A stretch of 64,000 nucleotides of DNA from Sipunculus nudus (GCA_026874595.1 CM049321.1:23555979-23619978), one strand, 5' to 3'. Counted from the first letter of the stretch, positions 11,526 to 23,212 are shown. Translations and numbers: made by a program. The notes: generated from the sequence alone by a model not told the origin.

Positions 11526-12836
11526 ACAGCGATGACCCTTAATGTCCATGCTCTGTCCGGCCCTCTATTCAGAGGGCTATTTTTAGGAAGTGTCACATCA
11601 AAACAAACGGACCTGGGTGATGAGGCCCAGGGTGCTTTAAATTTCTGTTGCGTCTGCTGACTATAGCTGCATATATCATAGGGAAAAAATTGTTCCCTGA
11701 TTTATCCACTCATTTAAATCAGATCAGGGAAGAAATTATGGCATTAGCTGAGTCTAAATATAATATATATATATATCAAGAGCGCATTGTTTGGGACTAG
11801 AATCACACTGGTTTATAATAATTGTTATTATTATCATTATTATTATTTTCCAAGAAACTAAAACCCTAGCTGCCCTGATCATAGAACCTTGGGCTGCCGC
11901 CCGCTCGGCCAGTTTGTAGATCCAGCCCTGTCAAAACAGGGCACAAATAACAAAATGGTGAGGCTACATTTTTTTTAAGCGCATATACCATTTAACATGT
12001 ATGATTGTGCCATTAATCTTTCCGAAAGCAAACCCATTTGCACATGGTAGGATTGTGTGCTCCTATTTTTTACAATTAAAGATGTACACGTGTATATTTT
12101 CGGAATTTTTGAAGTATAATAAACACATTTTTACATATATGAAATAGTAATAAGATTATTAGTACTATATTATTGATTTAACCTTATTTTGTTGCTTATT
12201 TTAAAACGGTGGTATAAACAAAACGTTAAACTTACATAAAAATCTAAAGAACAAGCACCTATCAACACAAGTCAGTCACTTATGGATAACCCCCATCATG
12301 TTAAATAATTTTTGCAGTATTTTCTCTGATTTTAAATGAACCCCCCCCCCCCCCCCCCCCCCCCGCCACACACACACCATCCCATTTTGGAGATTGTGGT
12401 CCTAAAGTTAGCATATTCATCATACTCACTCTTTGAACACTTGCCCTCCCGCATTCCTGGAACCGCCCCGATACGACACGACGATAGGCTGATCACACTG
12501 ATGTATTTAAAAGAAATTATTTTTGCTGCATTGGTATTTGTGGCTGCATGACCACATGATGCGAAAGAGTCTGCCGATAAGTATTTATATACATGGAAAG
12601 CCTTTTGTATTTTTATTTTGTAATCGAATTGCTTTTTGTCTTCATATAAAGAGAGTTATTAAACAAATTGGTGCATTCAGCTGGCTGTGAAAAGCTGCAG
12701 TATTATATTTTAGCAATTTGTATAGACCTATAACAAATGTTTTAAATGTCAAGCAATTTAAGCAAATACTTTATGGTTATAGTGGAAGCTCAGATTAAAT
12801 CAGTCTGGTATGAGTCTAAGAGATACGTATGTATCC

Positions 12837-12852
12837 TCTCTCTCTCCCTCTC

Positions 12853-12933
<81 letters not shown>

Positions 12934-12934
12934 T

Positions 12935-12977
<43 letters not shown>
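12837..12977. repeat. (CT)n(TA)n compound microsatellite
   Basis: CT run followed by a long, slightly interrupted TA run. Repetitive reading frames here are artefacts. Confidence 0.95.
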
Positions 12978-12979
<2 letters not shown>

Positions 12980-14105
12980 TTATATATTTGTGTAAGCCCC
13001 TTTTTTTGACATGGAGATAAACTAAAATTCCCGTTTCTATATAATTTAGCTAGAGTTTTAATATGCTGCGGTTCATATGCTGTCATGTGTTGGATTAAAT
13101 TTTCTCAGCATATAAGAAGGTAGATGTAGGTCTAACAGAAAAATATAAGTTCTGTATACTGGCACCCTTACTTGCAGTTAGTCTATTGAGTATCTGCATA
13201 ACATTATGGCTACTGGATGCTGAAGTGCTGTGGTTCAATTTGGCATCACTGGGTATTGTCAATGTCAGGCATCACACCTGGGTAGACCTATAGCTGATGC
13301 AATATTTTTTGTTATCATCCATGTTAATTATTTTGCCACCCAAATGACCCAATGGCAATTACCATGGTCAAGGTGAAAATTAATAAACCAAAGGAGCACA
13401 ATTAATTCACACTTTCTGTAAATTCTGTAATATATTTTATATATAAGAGAAATGCCTCATCTAAACATTGTGAAACGAAGTGCATTGTTCCCACTTATGT
13501 CTCTGTCATCATGGACAATCTGAAAAAAAATTTCTGGTCATTATATTTTTGTTATTAAACAAACTTGTCACTCAGCTGGCTGTGAAAGGCTGCAGTATTA
13601 TATTTTAGCAATTCGTATAGAGTATTTTCTACATTTCTTTGTCAAATAAAAAGGTTGTAGATTAAATTGTGAAGCTTTCTTTTCATGAAACATTGTAAAT
13701 AACGATACTTTTATTTTGCTTGAGGGGAAATGGGAATGATAATATCATGGATGATTGCAATAGTGATAATTTTAGAATATATAACAAGTGAGACGGTGCC
13801 CCTCTGATGGATGGTGTGCACCCCTGGGTGCCCCCCTGGTCATTGACGCCCTGCTACGCCACTGGGTATTCCGTGATTTTCGGTGGTTGTCTGTGAAAAG
13901 TCCGACCGCTGTTACATGGCCGCCTGGTCCTGCTCTTGGCTCTGGCTGTCTTCGGGCTACCTTGCCTTGCTGGCTGCTTCATTTACTACTTTAGCATAAG
14001 CTTGGCTTATAAGGCAAAATACACAAAAAAAATATCCCTTTATATCCTTCCATTTTCTCCCCACAATTTTTTTCCAGATTTCATAACTATATTGATATAC
14101 CAATA

Positions 14106-14205
14106 TAGGCGCGGATCAAGGGGTCAACGGGTGTCATGGGTAAAAATTGTATTAAAAAAGGTTGTACGTTGAGAGGGGGGGGGGATCCCCCTGGATCCGC
14201 GCCTA
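14106..14205. mobile_element. 100-bp palindromic MITE
   Basis: It starts TAGGCGCGGATCAAGGGG and ends with the near inverse (CCCCCTGGATCCGCGCCTA), enclosing a G-run. No clear target duplication. Possibly a hAT end-pair or solo MITE. Confidence 0.55.
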
Positions 14206-15180
14206 CTATTCTTTCCTATGGACTATACCCAGGGGTGTTGGGTCCCAGGCAGCCAGCGTGCTCAAAGGGCCACTTTGACCACCTAAAATATAGACAAAAC
14301 TTTGTGTTTATTATGTACATCACTTCAGGCAGTGGAACAAATTATTAGTTGTTATTTTCTGTGGGCACGCTGGCAAAACTCCACGTTGTTTGTCTCGACT
14401 AGTAGAAAAAAAAACAAATTTAAACAAATCGTTCGCCCGCACCATATTTTTTTCGTTCCAAGAGTCTGTAAAACAAACAATTTTTATGTGGCCTTAATCT
14501 ACATTGGACTGCTGGATGAACACGTGTCCCTGCAGTGGACAGCGTGCACCCTGCTGAGGTTGTCCGGGCACAGCTGCGCCAGGCTGACCCGCAGACCTGT
14601 TTTTCAGATCCGACCCCGCTCAAGTTACACACGTGATACACAGAAGCGCGGACTTTGAATTGGCATTTTGCAGCAAGCGATCAACAACGGGAGCGCAGCA
14701 ACCACTTTTGACAATATTAACAGGTGACTTTTAACTTTAGTTTACTATAGCTATATGTCAGATATGTATTATAATTGAACTGGTCAATAGCTTAGGTTTG
14801 GGTCCACATGCTTCTGGAAGCTAGTATTTGGATCTCTGGCATGTGTGACTGTGAGTGAACTCGCTCAGGCCAGCAAGTCTTTTTTAGGGCAGCATACCGT
14901 ACACGGCAACAGTACCCGAAGTGCTACTGGTCTGGATATGTCAGTACTGCAGCCTGGGGTTACCCCTCACTAAGTGATGTGCTTGCTCAAGGGATGATAT
15001 AGTCTATACTGACTGCTAATCACATGTCTGTATTTTCGGGCTATTTGAGGATAATATGTGCATTCAATATAAAGTAACTGACACTACAAGTCAAGTGTGA
15101 AATGTATGATATGATCAAACCTTCTCTATAACCAGGTTGATTATATAAGGTGAAACCAGTACCCCTAAAAGATATCCAAA

Positions 15181-15247
<67 letters not shown>

Positions 15248-15274
15248 AAGATATACTTATATATCACTTTCCAT

Positions 15275-15331
<57 letters not shown>

Positions 15332-15485
15332 GAGAAAGAGAGAGATGGGAAGAGATATGGAGAGAGAGGAAGAGAGAAAGCGTTGGAAACTGGAAAGAGA
15401 GAGCTGTGCATGCAAGAGTCAGTGACGAAACCTCCCCAACCATATATATACAAACATAGATATAAACATATAGATATCAACATAC

Positions 15486-15562
<77 letters not shown>

Positions 15563-15718
15563 AGCAGATGTGTGTTTGCTTGTTTGGGCTGAAGGTCCCG
15601 CCAGCATGGCGGCAGACATATTGGATTACATGGGATGATGCCGTGACCGCCATCAGTGTGATGAATCTGGCTCAGCTTCACTCACTCGATCATGGCCAGT
15701 CAGGCTGTTCAGCTGTAA
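14206..15718. other. Unassigned sequence with GC-richer patch and microsatellites
   Basis: A less AT-rich patch at about 14500-14740 ends in a donor-like AACAG/GTGACT (about 14738). It could be a non-coding 5' exon for the zinc-finger gene at 18662, but nothing decides this. (TA)n runs lie at 15184-15247, 15281-15328 and 15487-15556, and a GA-rich run at 15331-15380. The long minus-strand ORF at 15115-15681 is microsatellite translation. Confidence 0.3.
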
Positions 15719-16487
15719 CAGAGTTTGGTCCAAGTAAAATGAAAGTACTCGAGTACGAATACTGAGTATTTTAAGGTACTCGAGTACGAGTCTTTAGCTA
15801 TTAATGACAGTACCCGAGTACGAGTACCGAGTATTCCAAATATACTCATGAGTACTTTAATGAGTACTTAAACCTAAGATGTTGAGTGAAAATAAATCAG
15901 TGTCTTCTGTTTCATGTCTTAATAATATTTTAGTGAAATGTCTACTAAAGTTGTTTATTTTACATGTAACTCATAAAAAAATTAAGAGCCGCAAGAAACT
16001 TTAAGAAGAATAATTATTTTGAACAAAGTGATAATTATTGTAAGATTTTATTATAAAATCTAAAATGCAAGTTATCGCTGAAAAAAAAATTATAAATACT
16101 TTTATGGCTAGTCATTGTTATCATTAAAAACAATTATTCACCAACGCTTATATTTTAATGAATAACAGCTGAAATATAGATTTCCCTGTAAAATATTTGA
16201 TTAGTTTAACCCCTGTGACATACTAAACACATATAGCCTTATGATTCGGTGATATGTTGTAAGAGGTCAGTTCTGCAATAATTTATAAACCAATAGCATA
16301 CTTGATTTCGTCTTATTTATAATCAATATAAGGATATTATCTCATGAATAAGTGATATTAAAAGAGGCCTCCTTTATAAATCATTATTCTATAACGCAAG
16401 CCCACATGTAGTAAGCTGTTATGTTCAATGCGAATGGCGGAAATGATCCCTAATGAATCTCTTATCCTACCGCTCCCTTATACTGGT

Positions 16488-16527
<40 letters not shown>

Positions 16528-17635
16528 GATGTTGTGATAGACGTATAAAAGAGTAGGGTACATGACAGCACTGACTACGAGTGTACGTGGCTGAGTGTAC
16601 CGGGAGTAAGTCTCACAAGTTACGTACAAGAATCAATTAAGGCGGAGAGGGGCAGAGAGCATAGAACACCAGCAGTAATACCTGGTATCTTGTAATAGGC
16701 ATTAGCCTGATGAAGACTATTATACCTGGCCTGACAGCAGTGATTTGGAGTTTCATCTTCATGTTAGTAATCTCTCGCTCCAACAACCCAATAACCAATT
16801 AACACCTATTAGGCCAAAATAAAAAAAAAGGTATGGTTATCGGGCACTTTTTTTTCAGATATCAATGCGAGCTGGCGTTTTTTTTATTTATCTAATTTTT
16901 TTGTATGTTTTGATAAAATATCAAATGATAAGGGAAAAGCATTATAATAACAGATTTATTTTGCTAAACAAGTGAAAACACTACATAACGAAGGAAATTG
17001 TATGATTTTATCTTCTTGAAAGAAATGTCCGAGCTGCTGCAGCTCATAACTGGTAAGTTTCTATCAAAAATAAAAATTAAATTTTTTGATGCGGGGTTTT
17101 AAAATTGATGCGGGCGGTGCCTGAGAACCACACCTTTCATTTTTTGGCCTTACTGAGTGTGTAAGTGGGTTTCATCTTATATACATCAGGCCAGGGCTCT
17201 GATACACACATCCATTTAAGTCTTTGGCTCTCACTTCTCAGCTTTTGAATGGGTGCGCAACAGGGGACTTGGTGATCTGTGTCAATGTGCATGATAATAG
17301 TGTTTGATTTTCCCCAACAAAACAATGTTAACATTAGAGAGCACTTACCTTCAGATGTTTCCTTAATTTTTATGTATGCATGCATGTATGTATGTGTATG
17401 CATGTATGTATATATATGTATGTATGTATATATACAATTTTATTATGATGTGTGCTTAAACTGAAGTACTCAATAGTACTCATAAATGTGTTCGTTTTTA
17501 TAAGTACTTACATAGTACTCGAGTACAAGTATGAGTACTTGGATCATTTTGAATAAAGTACATGAGTACGAGTACTGACTACTCTAAATAGTACTCATGA
17601 GTATGAGTATTTCGAGTTTTTTGGACCCAAGTCTG
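15719..17635. mobile_element. 1.9-kb hAT-like element with GTACTCGAGTAC subterminal repeats
   Basis: The left end is CAGAGTTTGGTCCAAG and the right end in reverse complement is CAGACTTGGGTCCAAA. Dense GTACTCGAGTACGAG units follow inside both ends (15740-15870, 17463-17610), related to the element at 7907-8807. The flanking 8-mers do not match, so the boundary or integrity is uncertain. It contains another MITE (16810-17152) and a GA microsatellite (16491-16529). No transposase. Confidence 0.6.
16810..17152. mobile_element. MITE, TTAGGCCAAAA / TGCCTGAGAACC family, copy 1
   Basis: The left end TTAGGCCAAAATAAAAA...GGTATGGTT pairs with the right end GCCTGAGAACCACACC...TTTTTTGGCCTTA. The whole interior matches 53589-53881, for example the ACACTACATAA and ATCTTCTTGAAAGA segments. 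Confidence 0.6.
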
Positions 17636-18600
17636 ATCTGATCATGACATGTATACCACATCATGACATGTAGACCTAATCATGACATAAGGACATGATC
17701 ATGACATGCAGACCTGACCATATCATGTAGATCTGATCACAACATGTTGACCTGATCATGCGAGGTAGACCTTTTCGTGACAAGTAGCCCTGATCATGAC
17801 ATGTAGACCTGATCATGACATATAGACCTGATTATGACATGTAGACCTGATCATGACATGTAGACCTGATTATGACATGTAGACCTTTTCGTGACAAGTA
17901 GCCCTGATCATGACATGTAGACCTGATCATGACATATAGACCTGATTATGACATGTAGACCTGCTCATGACATGTAGACCTGATTATGACATGTAGACCT
18001 GATCATGACATATAGACCTGATTATGACATGTAAACCTGATCATGACATTTAGACCTGATTATGACATGTAGACCTGATCATGCCATTTAGATCTGATCA
18101 TGCCATGTAGACCTGATCATGATATATAGACCTGATTAGACATGTAGACCTGATCATGACATGTAGGCCTGATCATGACATGTAGACCTGCTCACGACAT
18201 GTAGACCTGATCATGACATATAGACCTGATCATGACATGTAGACCTGATCACAACATGTTGACCTGATCTTGCGAGGTAGGCTTTTTCGTGACATGTAGA
18301 CCTGATCATAACATGTAGACCTGATCATGACATATAGACCTTATCATGTCATGTAGACCTGCTCACGACATGTACACCTGATCATGACATGTAGACCTCA
18401 TCATGATATGTAGACCTGACCATGACATGTAGATCTGCGAGGTAGGCCATTTCGTGACATATAATCCTGATCATGACATGTAGACCTGAGCATGACATGT
18501 AGACCTGATCACGACATGAAGACCTGATCATGACATATAGACCTAATCATTACATGTAGACCTGAGCATGACATTTAGACGTAGTCATTACAGATACCAT
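17636..18600. repeat. 19-bp minisatellite array
   Basis: Roughly 50 head-to-tail copies (length divided by period) of ATGACATGTAGACCTGATC with point variants. Variant blocks recur at multiples of the unit: the CTTTTCGTGACAAGTAGCC variant at 17765 and again 114 bp (six units) later, and an ACAACATGTTGACCTGATC variant at about 17735 and 18247 (about 27 units apart). That is higher-order structure from past block duplication. The array starts at the end of a hAT-like element and stops about 50 bp before the splice acceptor of the next zinc-finger exon, so it lies in the 5' intron or upstream region of that gene. Confidence 0.92.
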
Positions 18601-18661
18601 TAGCGACAGATCCCACTTGTCAATTTTCGTGTTATTTTGCTTTCAGTTTCCAATCTCAAAT

Positions 18662-19786
18662 ATGGATTCCTACAAGTTGATTCCACCAGGACTGATGATG
18701 TTTATTAAAGAAGAAACGAACAAGGAGTGCACCACAAGTACAAAAGAAAGAGAGGAACTCAGCGCCACATTTGATGATACAGAGGAAAAACAATATACTT
18801 CCATGCTAACTGACACGCATTTATCTAACTGTGATGCTCCCTCAGAAAAGAAGAAGAACGAAATCATATTACATATAGCTACCGAGATTTCAAATACTCC
18901 CATCAAATCTGAACCCAAAGAAAAACCAGGTATGATAATTAATGATACAAACAAGGCTTTCAAAAGACATACTGATGAAGAATGTTTTTCTGAAGAAAAT
19001 ACTTTGAGAAAGCATACAAGGTCTCATATAGGTACAAGTGTTTTGGTAATACACAATGACAAAAATCCATGTAATTCAAATGATTCACCACAATTAAAAA
19101 GAAGAAAATCTACTAATAAACAATTCGAATGTAAGGATTGTGACAAACGTTTTACTACTAAGGGTAACTTGAGGGTACATATTGAGTCTCATTCTAGAGC
19201 AAAGCGTCATGGGTGTAAAAAGTGTGGCAAATACTTTTGGCATTCATACGAGCTGGATAGACACAGCAGAACTCACAATAAAGAGAAACCATTCGAGTGT
19301 GCAATATGTGGAAAATGTTTCAATACAGAAAATGGTCTAGCTGGACACAAGTGGATTCATACCAGAAGGATACGGTTACCATTGGAGTGTGAAATATGTG
19401 GCAAATGGTTCAGTACAAAAGGACTAGTCGGACACAAGAGGATTCATACAAGAAAGATGCAGTTCGAGTGTGAATTATGTGGGAAATATTTCAATACAAA
19501 ACTAGCTGGACACAAGGTGGTGCATGCTAGAGAGATACCATTCGAGTGTGAAACATGTGGAACATGTTTCAATACAAAACAAGGTCTAACTCAACACAAG
19601 AGGATTCATATTGGAGAGGAACCCTTTAAGTGTGACATTTGTGGCGAATGTGAAAGTGAGTCAGCCTGCCTGGCTAGGCACAAGAAAATTCATGTTCAAA
19701 AACCATTCAAGTGTGACCAGTGTGGAAAGTGGTTCTCTCATGCTGGTGCGCTGACAAGGCATGAAAAATCCCATCATGGAAAGTGA
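18662..19786 (+). CDS. C2H2 zinc-finger protein with eight irregular fingers
   Basis: A 374-residue protein, probably a nuclear DNA-binding regulator and a paralogue of the gene at 2381. The ATG at 18662 is preferred over 18617 because a splice acceptor (TTTTGCTTTCAG, ending 18646) lies between them and the N-terminus then aligns without gaps to the paralogue (14 of the first 23 residues identical, including MFIKEE). SUMO-type motifs IKEE (15-18) and IKSE (81-84) and a basic LKRRK patch (145-149) precede the fingers. A one-Cys relic finger lies at 108-122. Eight fingers span about 155-371. Finger 4 has 11 residues (C246 to H258) and finger 5 has 10 (C273 to H284) between the last Cys and first His instead of 12, so their recognition helices are shortened. 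Finger 7 lacks the core Phe. TGEKP linkers are almost all lost. It may be a fast-evolving but intact gene. Confidence 0.88.
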   Translation: MDSYKLIPPGLMMFIKEETNKECTTSTKEREELSATFDDTEEKQYTSMLTDTHLSNCDAPSEKKKNEIILHIATEISNTPIKSEPKEKPGMIINDTNKAFKRHTDEECFSEENTLRKHTRSHIGTSVLVIHNDKNPCNSNDSPQLKRRKSTNKQFECKDCDKRFTTKGNLRVHIESHSRAKRHGCKKCGKYFWHSYELDRHSRTHNKEKPFECAICGKCFNTENGLAGHKWIHTRRIRLPLECEICGKWFSTKGLVGHKRIHTRKMQFECELCGKYFNTKLAGHKVVHAREIPFECETCGTCFNTKQGLTQHKRIHIGEEPFKCDICGECESESACLARHKKIHVQKPFKCDQCGKWFSHAGALTRHEKSHHGK

Positions 19787-19816
19787 CCTTGGCTCCGTAG
19801 AAATAAGGTGACTTAA

Positions 19817-20279
19817 AGGTGCCTATTCACCTACCTTTTGAAAAAGAAATTATGTGATTTATGGCTTCCTTTGTGTATATGTTAATGATCTAATTTAATT
19901 TTGCTTGTGAAATGTTCTTATTGAGGCCTTTATGAAGGATGTATGAACTTGTTTATCAATAAAATGTTTGTAAACACAGCAATGTTGAAAAACGGGAAAA
20001 AACATGTAACTTAAGGTGGTTGGATGCATATATGCGAAGGTAGATACGTTCCTTGTTGCAAAACGCCATTTGCTAATTTTTTTGCTGATCTGATTTGCCG
20101 CTAGATGCCCTTGTTGGATTTGTTTTGATTATTTTGGTGGGCCTATATATTATAAACATATTGATATAAACAAAATAAACAGCCTGTGTGCGATGTGACC
20201 ATGATTTCTGGTCAAATTTTTATCATAGCTTCAAGGGATTACCTTTAGTTTATAACGGTTAGACAGGTGATTGGGCCCC
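19817..20279. mobile_element. TTAA-flanked MITE (piggyBac-like), copy A
   Basis: TTAA lies on both sides (19813-19816, 20280-20283). The inverted ends are AGGTGCCTATTCACCTA and, reversed, GGGGCCCAATCACCTGT. It is homologous along its length to 25763-26160 and to the split copy at 61722-63467. It begins 27 bases after the stop codon of the zinc-finger gene and contains AATAAA at 19958-19963, so it probably forms that gene's 3' UTR and may supply its polyadenylation signal. Confidence 0.75.
19958..19963 (+). promoter_or_regulatory. Candidate polyadenylation signal AATAAA
   Basis: Lies 172 bases after the stop of the 18662 gene, within MITE copy A. Copies B and C lack AATAAA at this point. Confidence 0.4.
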
Positions 20280-20283
20280 TTAA

Positions 20284-21290
20284 AATAATACCATCGTCAG
20301 AGATCCATGAATATTATTTCGACATTCCCAGGGTGAATAGCACTGTGCCTAAACTCTTAAGAATAGAGAAAATTTTATATCACTCCTTGTGCGCAAAGAA
20401 TATTCAACATGTCCATATTCCTTTATCTCTCACTCATCTCAAATTAAGATCATTCCCTTTTTTGATAAAATTTTACCTGTTAGCAGGGAGATGTTTAACG
20501 TGTGTACATACTTCGGGGTGAAGGGTGGGGGTGATGGTTCTGACGATATTCTTTGGAGTGTCACCTTCACTTTTTTTCAACAAAAAAAGGTTCATGCACG
20601 GAGCAACACATTTAGTTTCATGCAAGTGAGATGCACTCAAATGGGATTAATTAGGATTTGTAGTTTGAGATTTATGTTATAAAGGCATTAAAAAATAATT
20701 ATTTATACACATTCTGCATTGCAATGTTTCAAAAAGGTTACTATGTATATGTTGCGTTTCAGAGAATGTTAAATTTTACTTCAACGTTTTGTGAGATATC
20801 ATGCAGGAATCGCAAATCAGCTGTGTTTGAAAGCTTAAATTATGAATACTTTTTTTTTCTGGAGAATAAACGTATTCCTTTACAACTGATTTGTCTTTAC
20901 TCTGATTAATTTAATCCAGAAATAAAATATCATTTCCCCTAGGCTGCCTATGTACTCCCATCAAATGCCAAACACGTCCTTGTGACAGTCATAGTTTAAT
21001 ATTACCCATGTCCATGCGTGAAATTTTTAAGTCCAGTTTTATTTATAAGTGCTGGTCCTTATCTTTTTTTTTTTACTTAAAGTCTGCCAACGATAGCGAC
21101 CAATAAAGGCGTTTATATCGATGTTTGATGCGATAGCACAATTTTATATATAATTCATGTATTTTTAGCAATAACCTCATCTTTTTATCAATTGAATGAG
21201 AATAAGTTGTTACAGTTTATGTCTTCTATGTCACGACTATGTGTCCAGCAACTTTTATTCTTTTACACGGTATACTGATACATGTATTAG

Positions 21291-21337
<47 letters not shown>

Positions 21338-22540
21338 CTTGATTCAGGGTAGCTTGTTCTGAATATACCGACCTTACACAAGCCACTGATAAATAGTTAT
21401 TGAAATTTTAAACGTGATCAAATAGAAATACAGTACTATACAGGTTAACATGTATGTGTAGACCATTGTAACTAAATATATAATATATTGTTTCTTCCTG
21501 TATGAATATTATCAAGAGTTTTTTTATACAATATTATTCAGAAAATCAGACGGTGACCAATTCAGGTTATTAACTAATTTCATATAACTCATATAACATA
21601 TGAACGAAATAAGTTCAGAGAATAATTTAAAGCTCAAGTCAAATGTGTGCATATTGTTATTAGTTTTTTCCCCACTTACTGGTGTCTCATCCCGTCTGTA
21701 TACTGTAATTTATTATTTTTTGTTTTCATTTATTGTATCACATTGAACCAACTGGACCCAGGAACCTATTGAAAAAAGCAAACCAGCTGAAAAGCCCTGA
21801 ATAATAATACCCTGCCTAATTCCCCATTTACCGCGCAGTTTTATTTTGCTATTGGTTCACCTTAAGATGATTCTGACTAAACGTTATTTTTTCCATTCAT
21901 TTCAATATGGTCCAGATTCTAGAACTCGCTTGTTCCATTTATTCCGTTCATCAAAATTCGGACAATAAAGCCCAAAACACACAGAAGCGCGTGTAATGCG
22001 TCAAATCTGGAAAAAAGTCCCTCCAGTCAATTTAGGCCTACCTTTAGCAAAACACACTGACGTGCGAGCAATCGTGATTGGCGCTTGACGTGTGGGTATT
22101 CATGATGATGACACAAGTTTATAGAAAGTTTCCCTACCCGGCCCACATATGTTCTAGATTAAACTGCGGGGAAAAAGTTTGTTATAATCTATTAAACGAT
22201 AATTATTTGTGTATACTTCAATAAAAAAAAAGTGCAACAAAGCATCACAAATGTACAGTGTCAACAAGAATAGTAATCGAGTTCTGTCATATTTAGACCC
22301 TGTTTGGTCACAAACAGATGCATGTACGTACTTATCAATTATACAATTAAACCAGTGTCGATTTTCAAGATTTTATATTTTCAAAGACATTTAAAATAAA
22401 CAACAGGTGCTAAGTAAATTTATATCATCCAATCTGACGCGTGTCGTACGACCTTGTAGTCGCATTACGTGTGTTTTGAATTTGTTGCGAGCCACACGCG
22501 TGCATGGCGCTTCGCCCGTGTCACGTGCGCGTGAAGGTGC
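20284..22540. other. No recognisable gene; ATT microsatellite
   Basis: AT-rich. (ATT)n lies at 21293-21335. Short ORFs (20267-20521, 20389-20682, 20724-20909, 22209-22394) show no domains. CAAAACACAC...GTAATGCG at about 21975 recurs inverted at about 22462, possibly ends of a decayed MITE. Confidence 0.35.
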
Positions 22541-23212
22541 TTTTCCATAAGTCCGTAGTCATTAATCGCACGCTGCCGGGAGCGATTTTTGCGCACTACG
22601 CATACCAATCATCGTGTCGATTTTAGGTTTAGCATAGAGTTTTCCCATTCAGACCGTGCTGTATGCACAATCTCTAATTCCAACTGGTGTAAATGGCATT
22701 TTTTGCATCAGTCTTTGGCATTTAGATGTATTTTGTTTTCTTTCTTTATCAGACACAACATGTTTTCTGAATGATTGAAGCTTAAACATCACTGCCGCGT
22801 ATAAAATATTACTAATTTTGATCTTTTAAAAATGTTATTATTTCAATTTATTATTTTAACCCTTGATGCTAATATATACAAATGTACAATAAATATATGG
22901 TGTCATGGCTTGCAAAATAAGAAAACTTCAGCTATGGAGCACCTATCAATACGGAATACGGACTAGGCATATACGTACGTACTTATGGAAAACGAACTTT
23001 GCGGATACGGACTACGCATACGGACTACTGATACGCACTACGCCCTTATGGAAAAATGCGTAGTGCGTATCCGGCAGCGTGCGGATACGGACTACGCATA
23101 CGGACTACGCATGCGGATGAATGGAAACGGCCCAGTTAAAAAGTCTACAAAGCAACTACGCATACGTACTACGCCTACGGACTACGGATACATATTACAC
23201 AATTATGGAAAA
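22541..23212. mobile_element. MITE with arrays of CGTAGTCCGTAT-type subterminal repeats
   Basis: The outer ends are TTTTCCATAA (22541-22550) and TTATGGAAAA (23203-23212). Many copies of ATACGGACTACGCATACGG and its inverse cluster at both ends (22551-22605; 22950-23200), with two internal TTATGGAAAA copies (22983, 23046). No transposase. No certain target duplication. Confidence 0.6.

Larger units (their letters stand above)
10006..13864. mobile_element. 3.9-kb hAT-like transposon without a transposase
   Basis: The termini are CAGTGGCGTAGC on both ends in inverted orientation. A perfect 8-bp target duplication GGTATTCC lies at 9998-10005 and 13865-13872. Subterminal G- and C-runs flank both ends (10021-10105; about 13797-13835). 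No hAT transposase ORF survives, so this is a non-autonomous or gutted copy. A second, nested element may occupy about 10645-11932 (CAGGGCCG... to ...CAGCCCTG, flanks TATAAAAA/TCAAAACA). A segment of about 60 bp is present twice, at 12666-12728 and 13560-13622. Short ORFs inside (10402-10599, 12336-12551, 12746-13009) are low-complexity or featureless. Confidence 0.85.

Noticed and set aside
12746-13020. Overlapping plus-strand ORFs rich in SLSLS and YIYI
   Set aside because: Translation of a (CT)n(TA)n microsatellite in three frames.
15115-15681. 188-codon minus-strand ORF
   Set aside because: Mostly translation of (TA)n tracts (YIYIYI repeats).
17636-18600. CRISPR-like repeat array
   Set aside because: Units are directly contiguous without unique spacers and the context is eukaryotic; it is a minisatellite.
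18617-18661. Upstream ATG extending the second zinc-finger protein by 15 residues
   Set aside because: The extension is intronic pyrimidine tract ending at a splice acceptor at 18646; the paralogue starts at the internal MDS.
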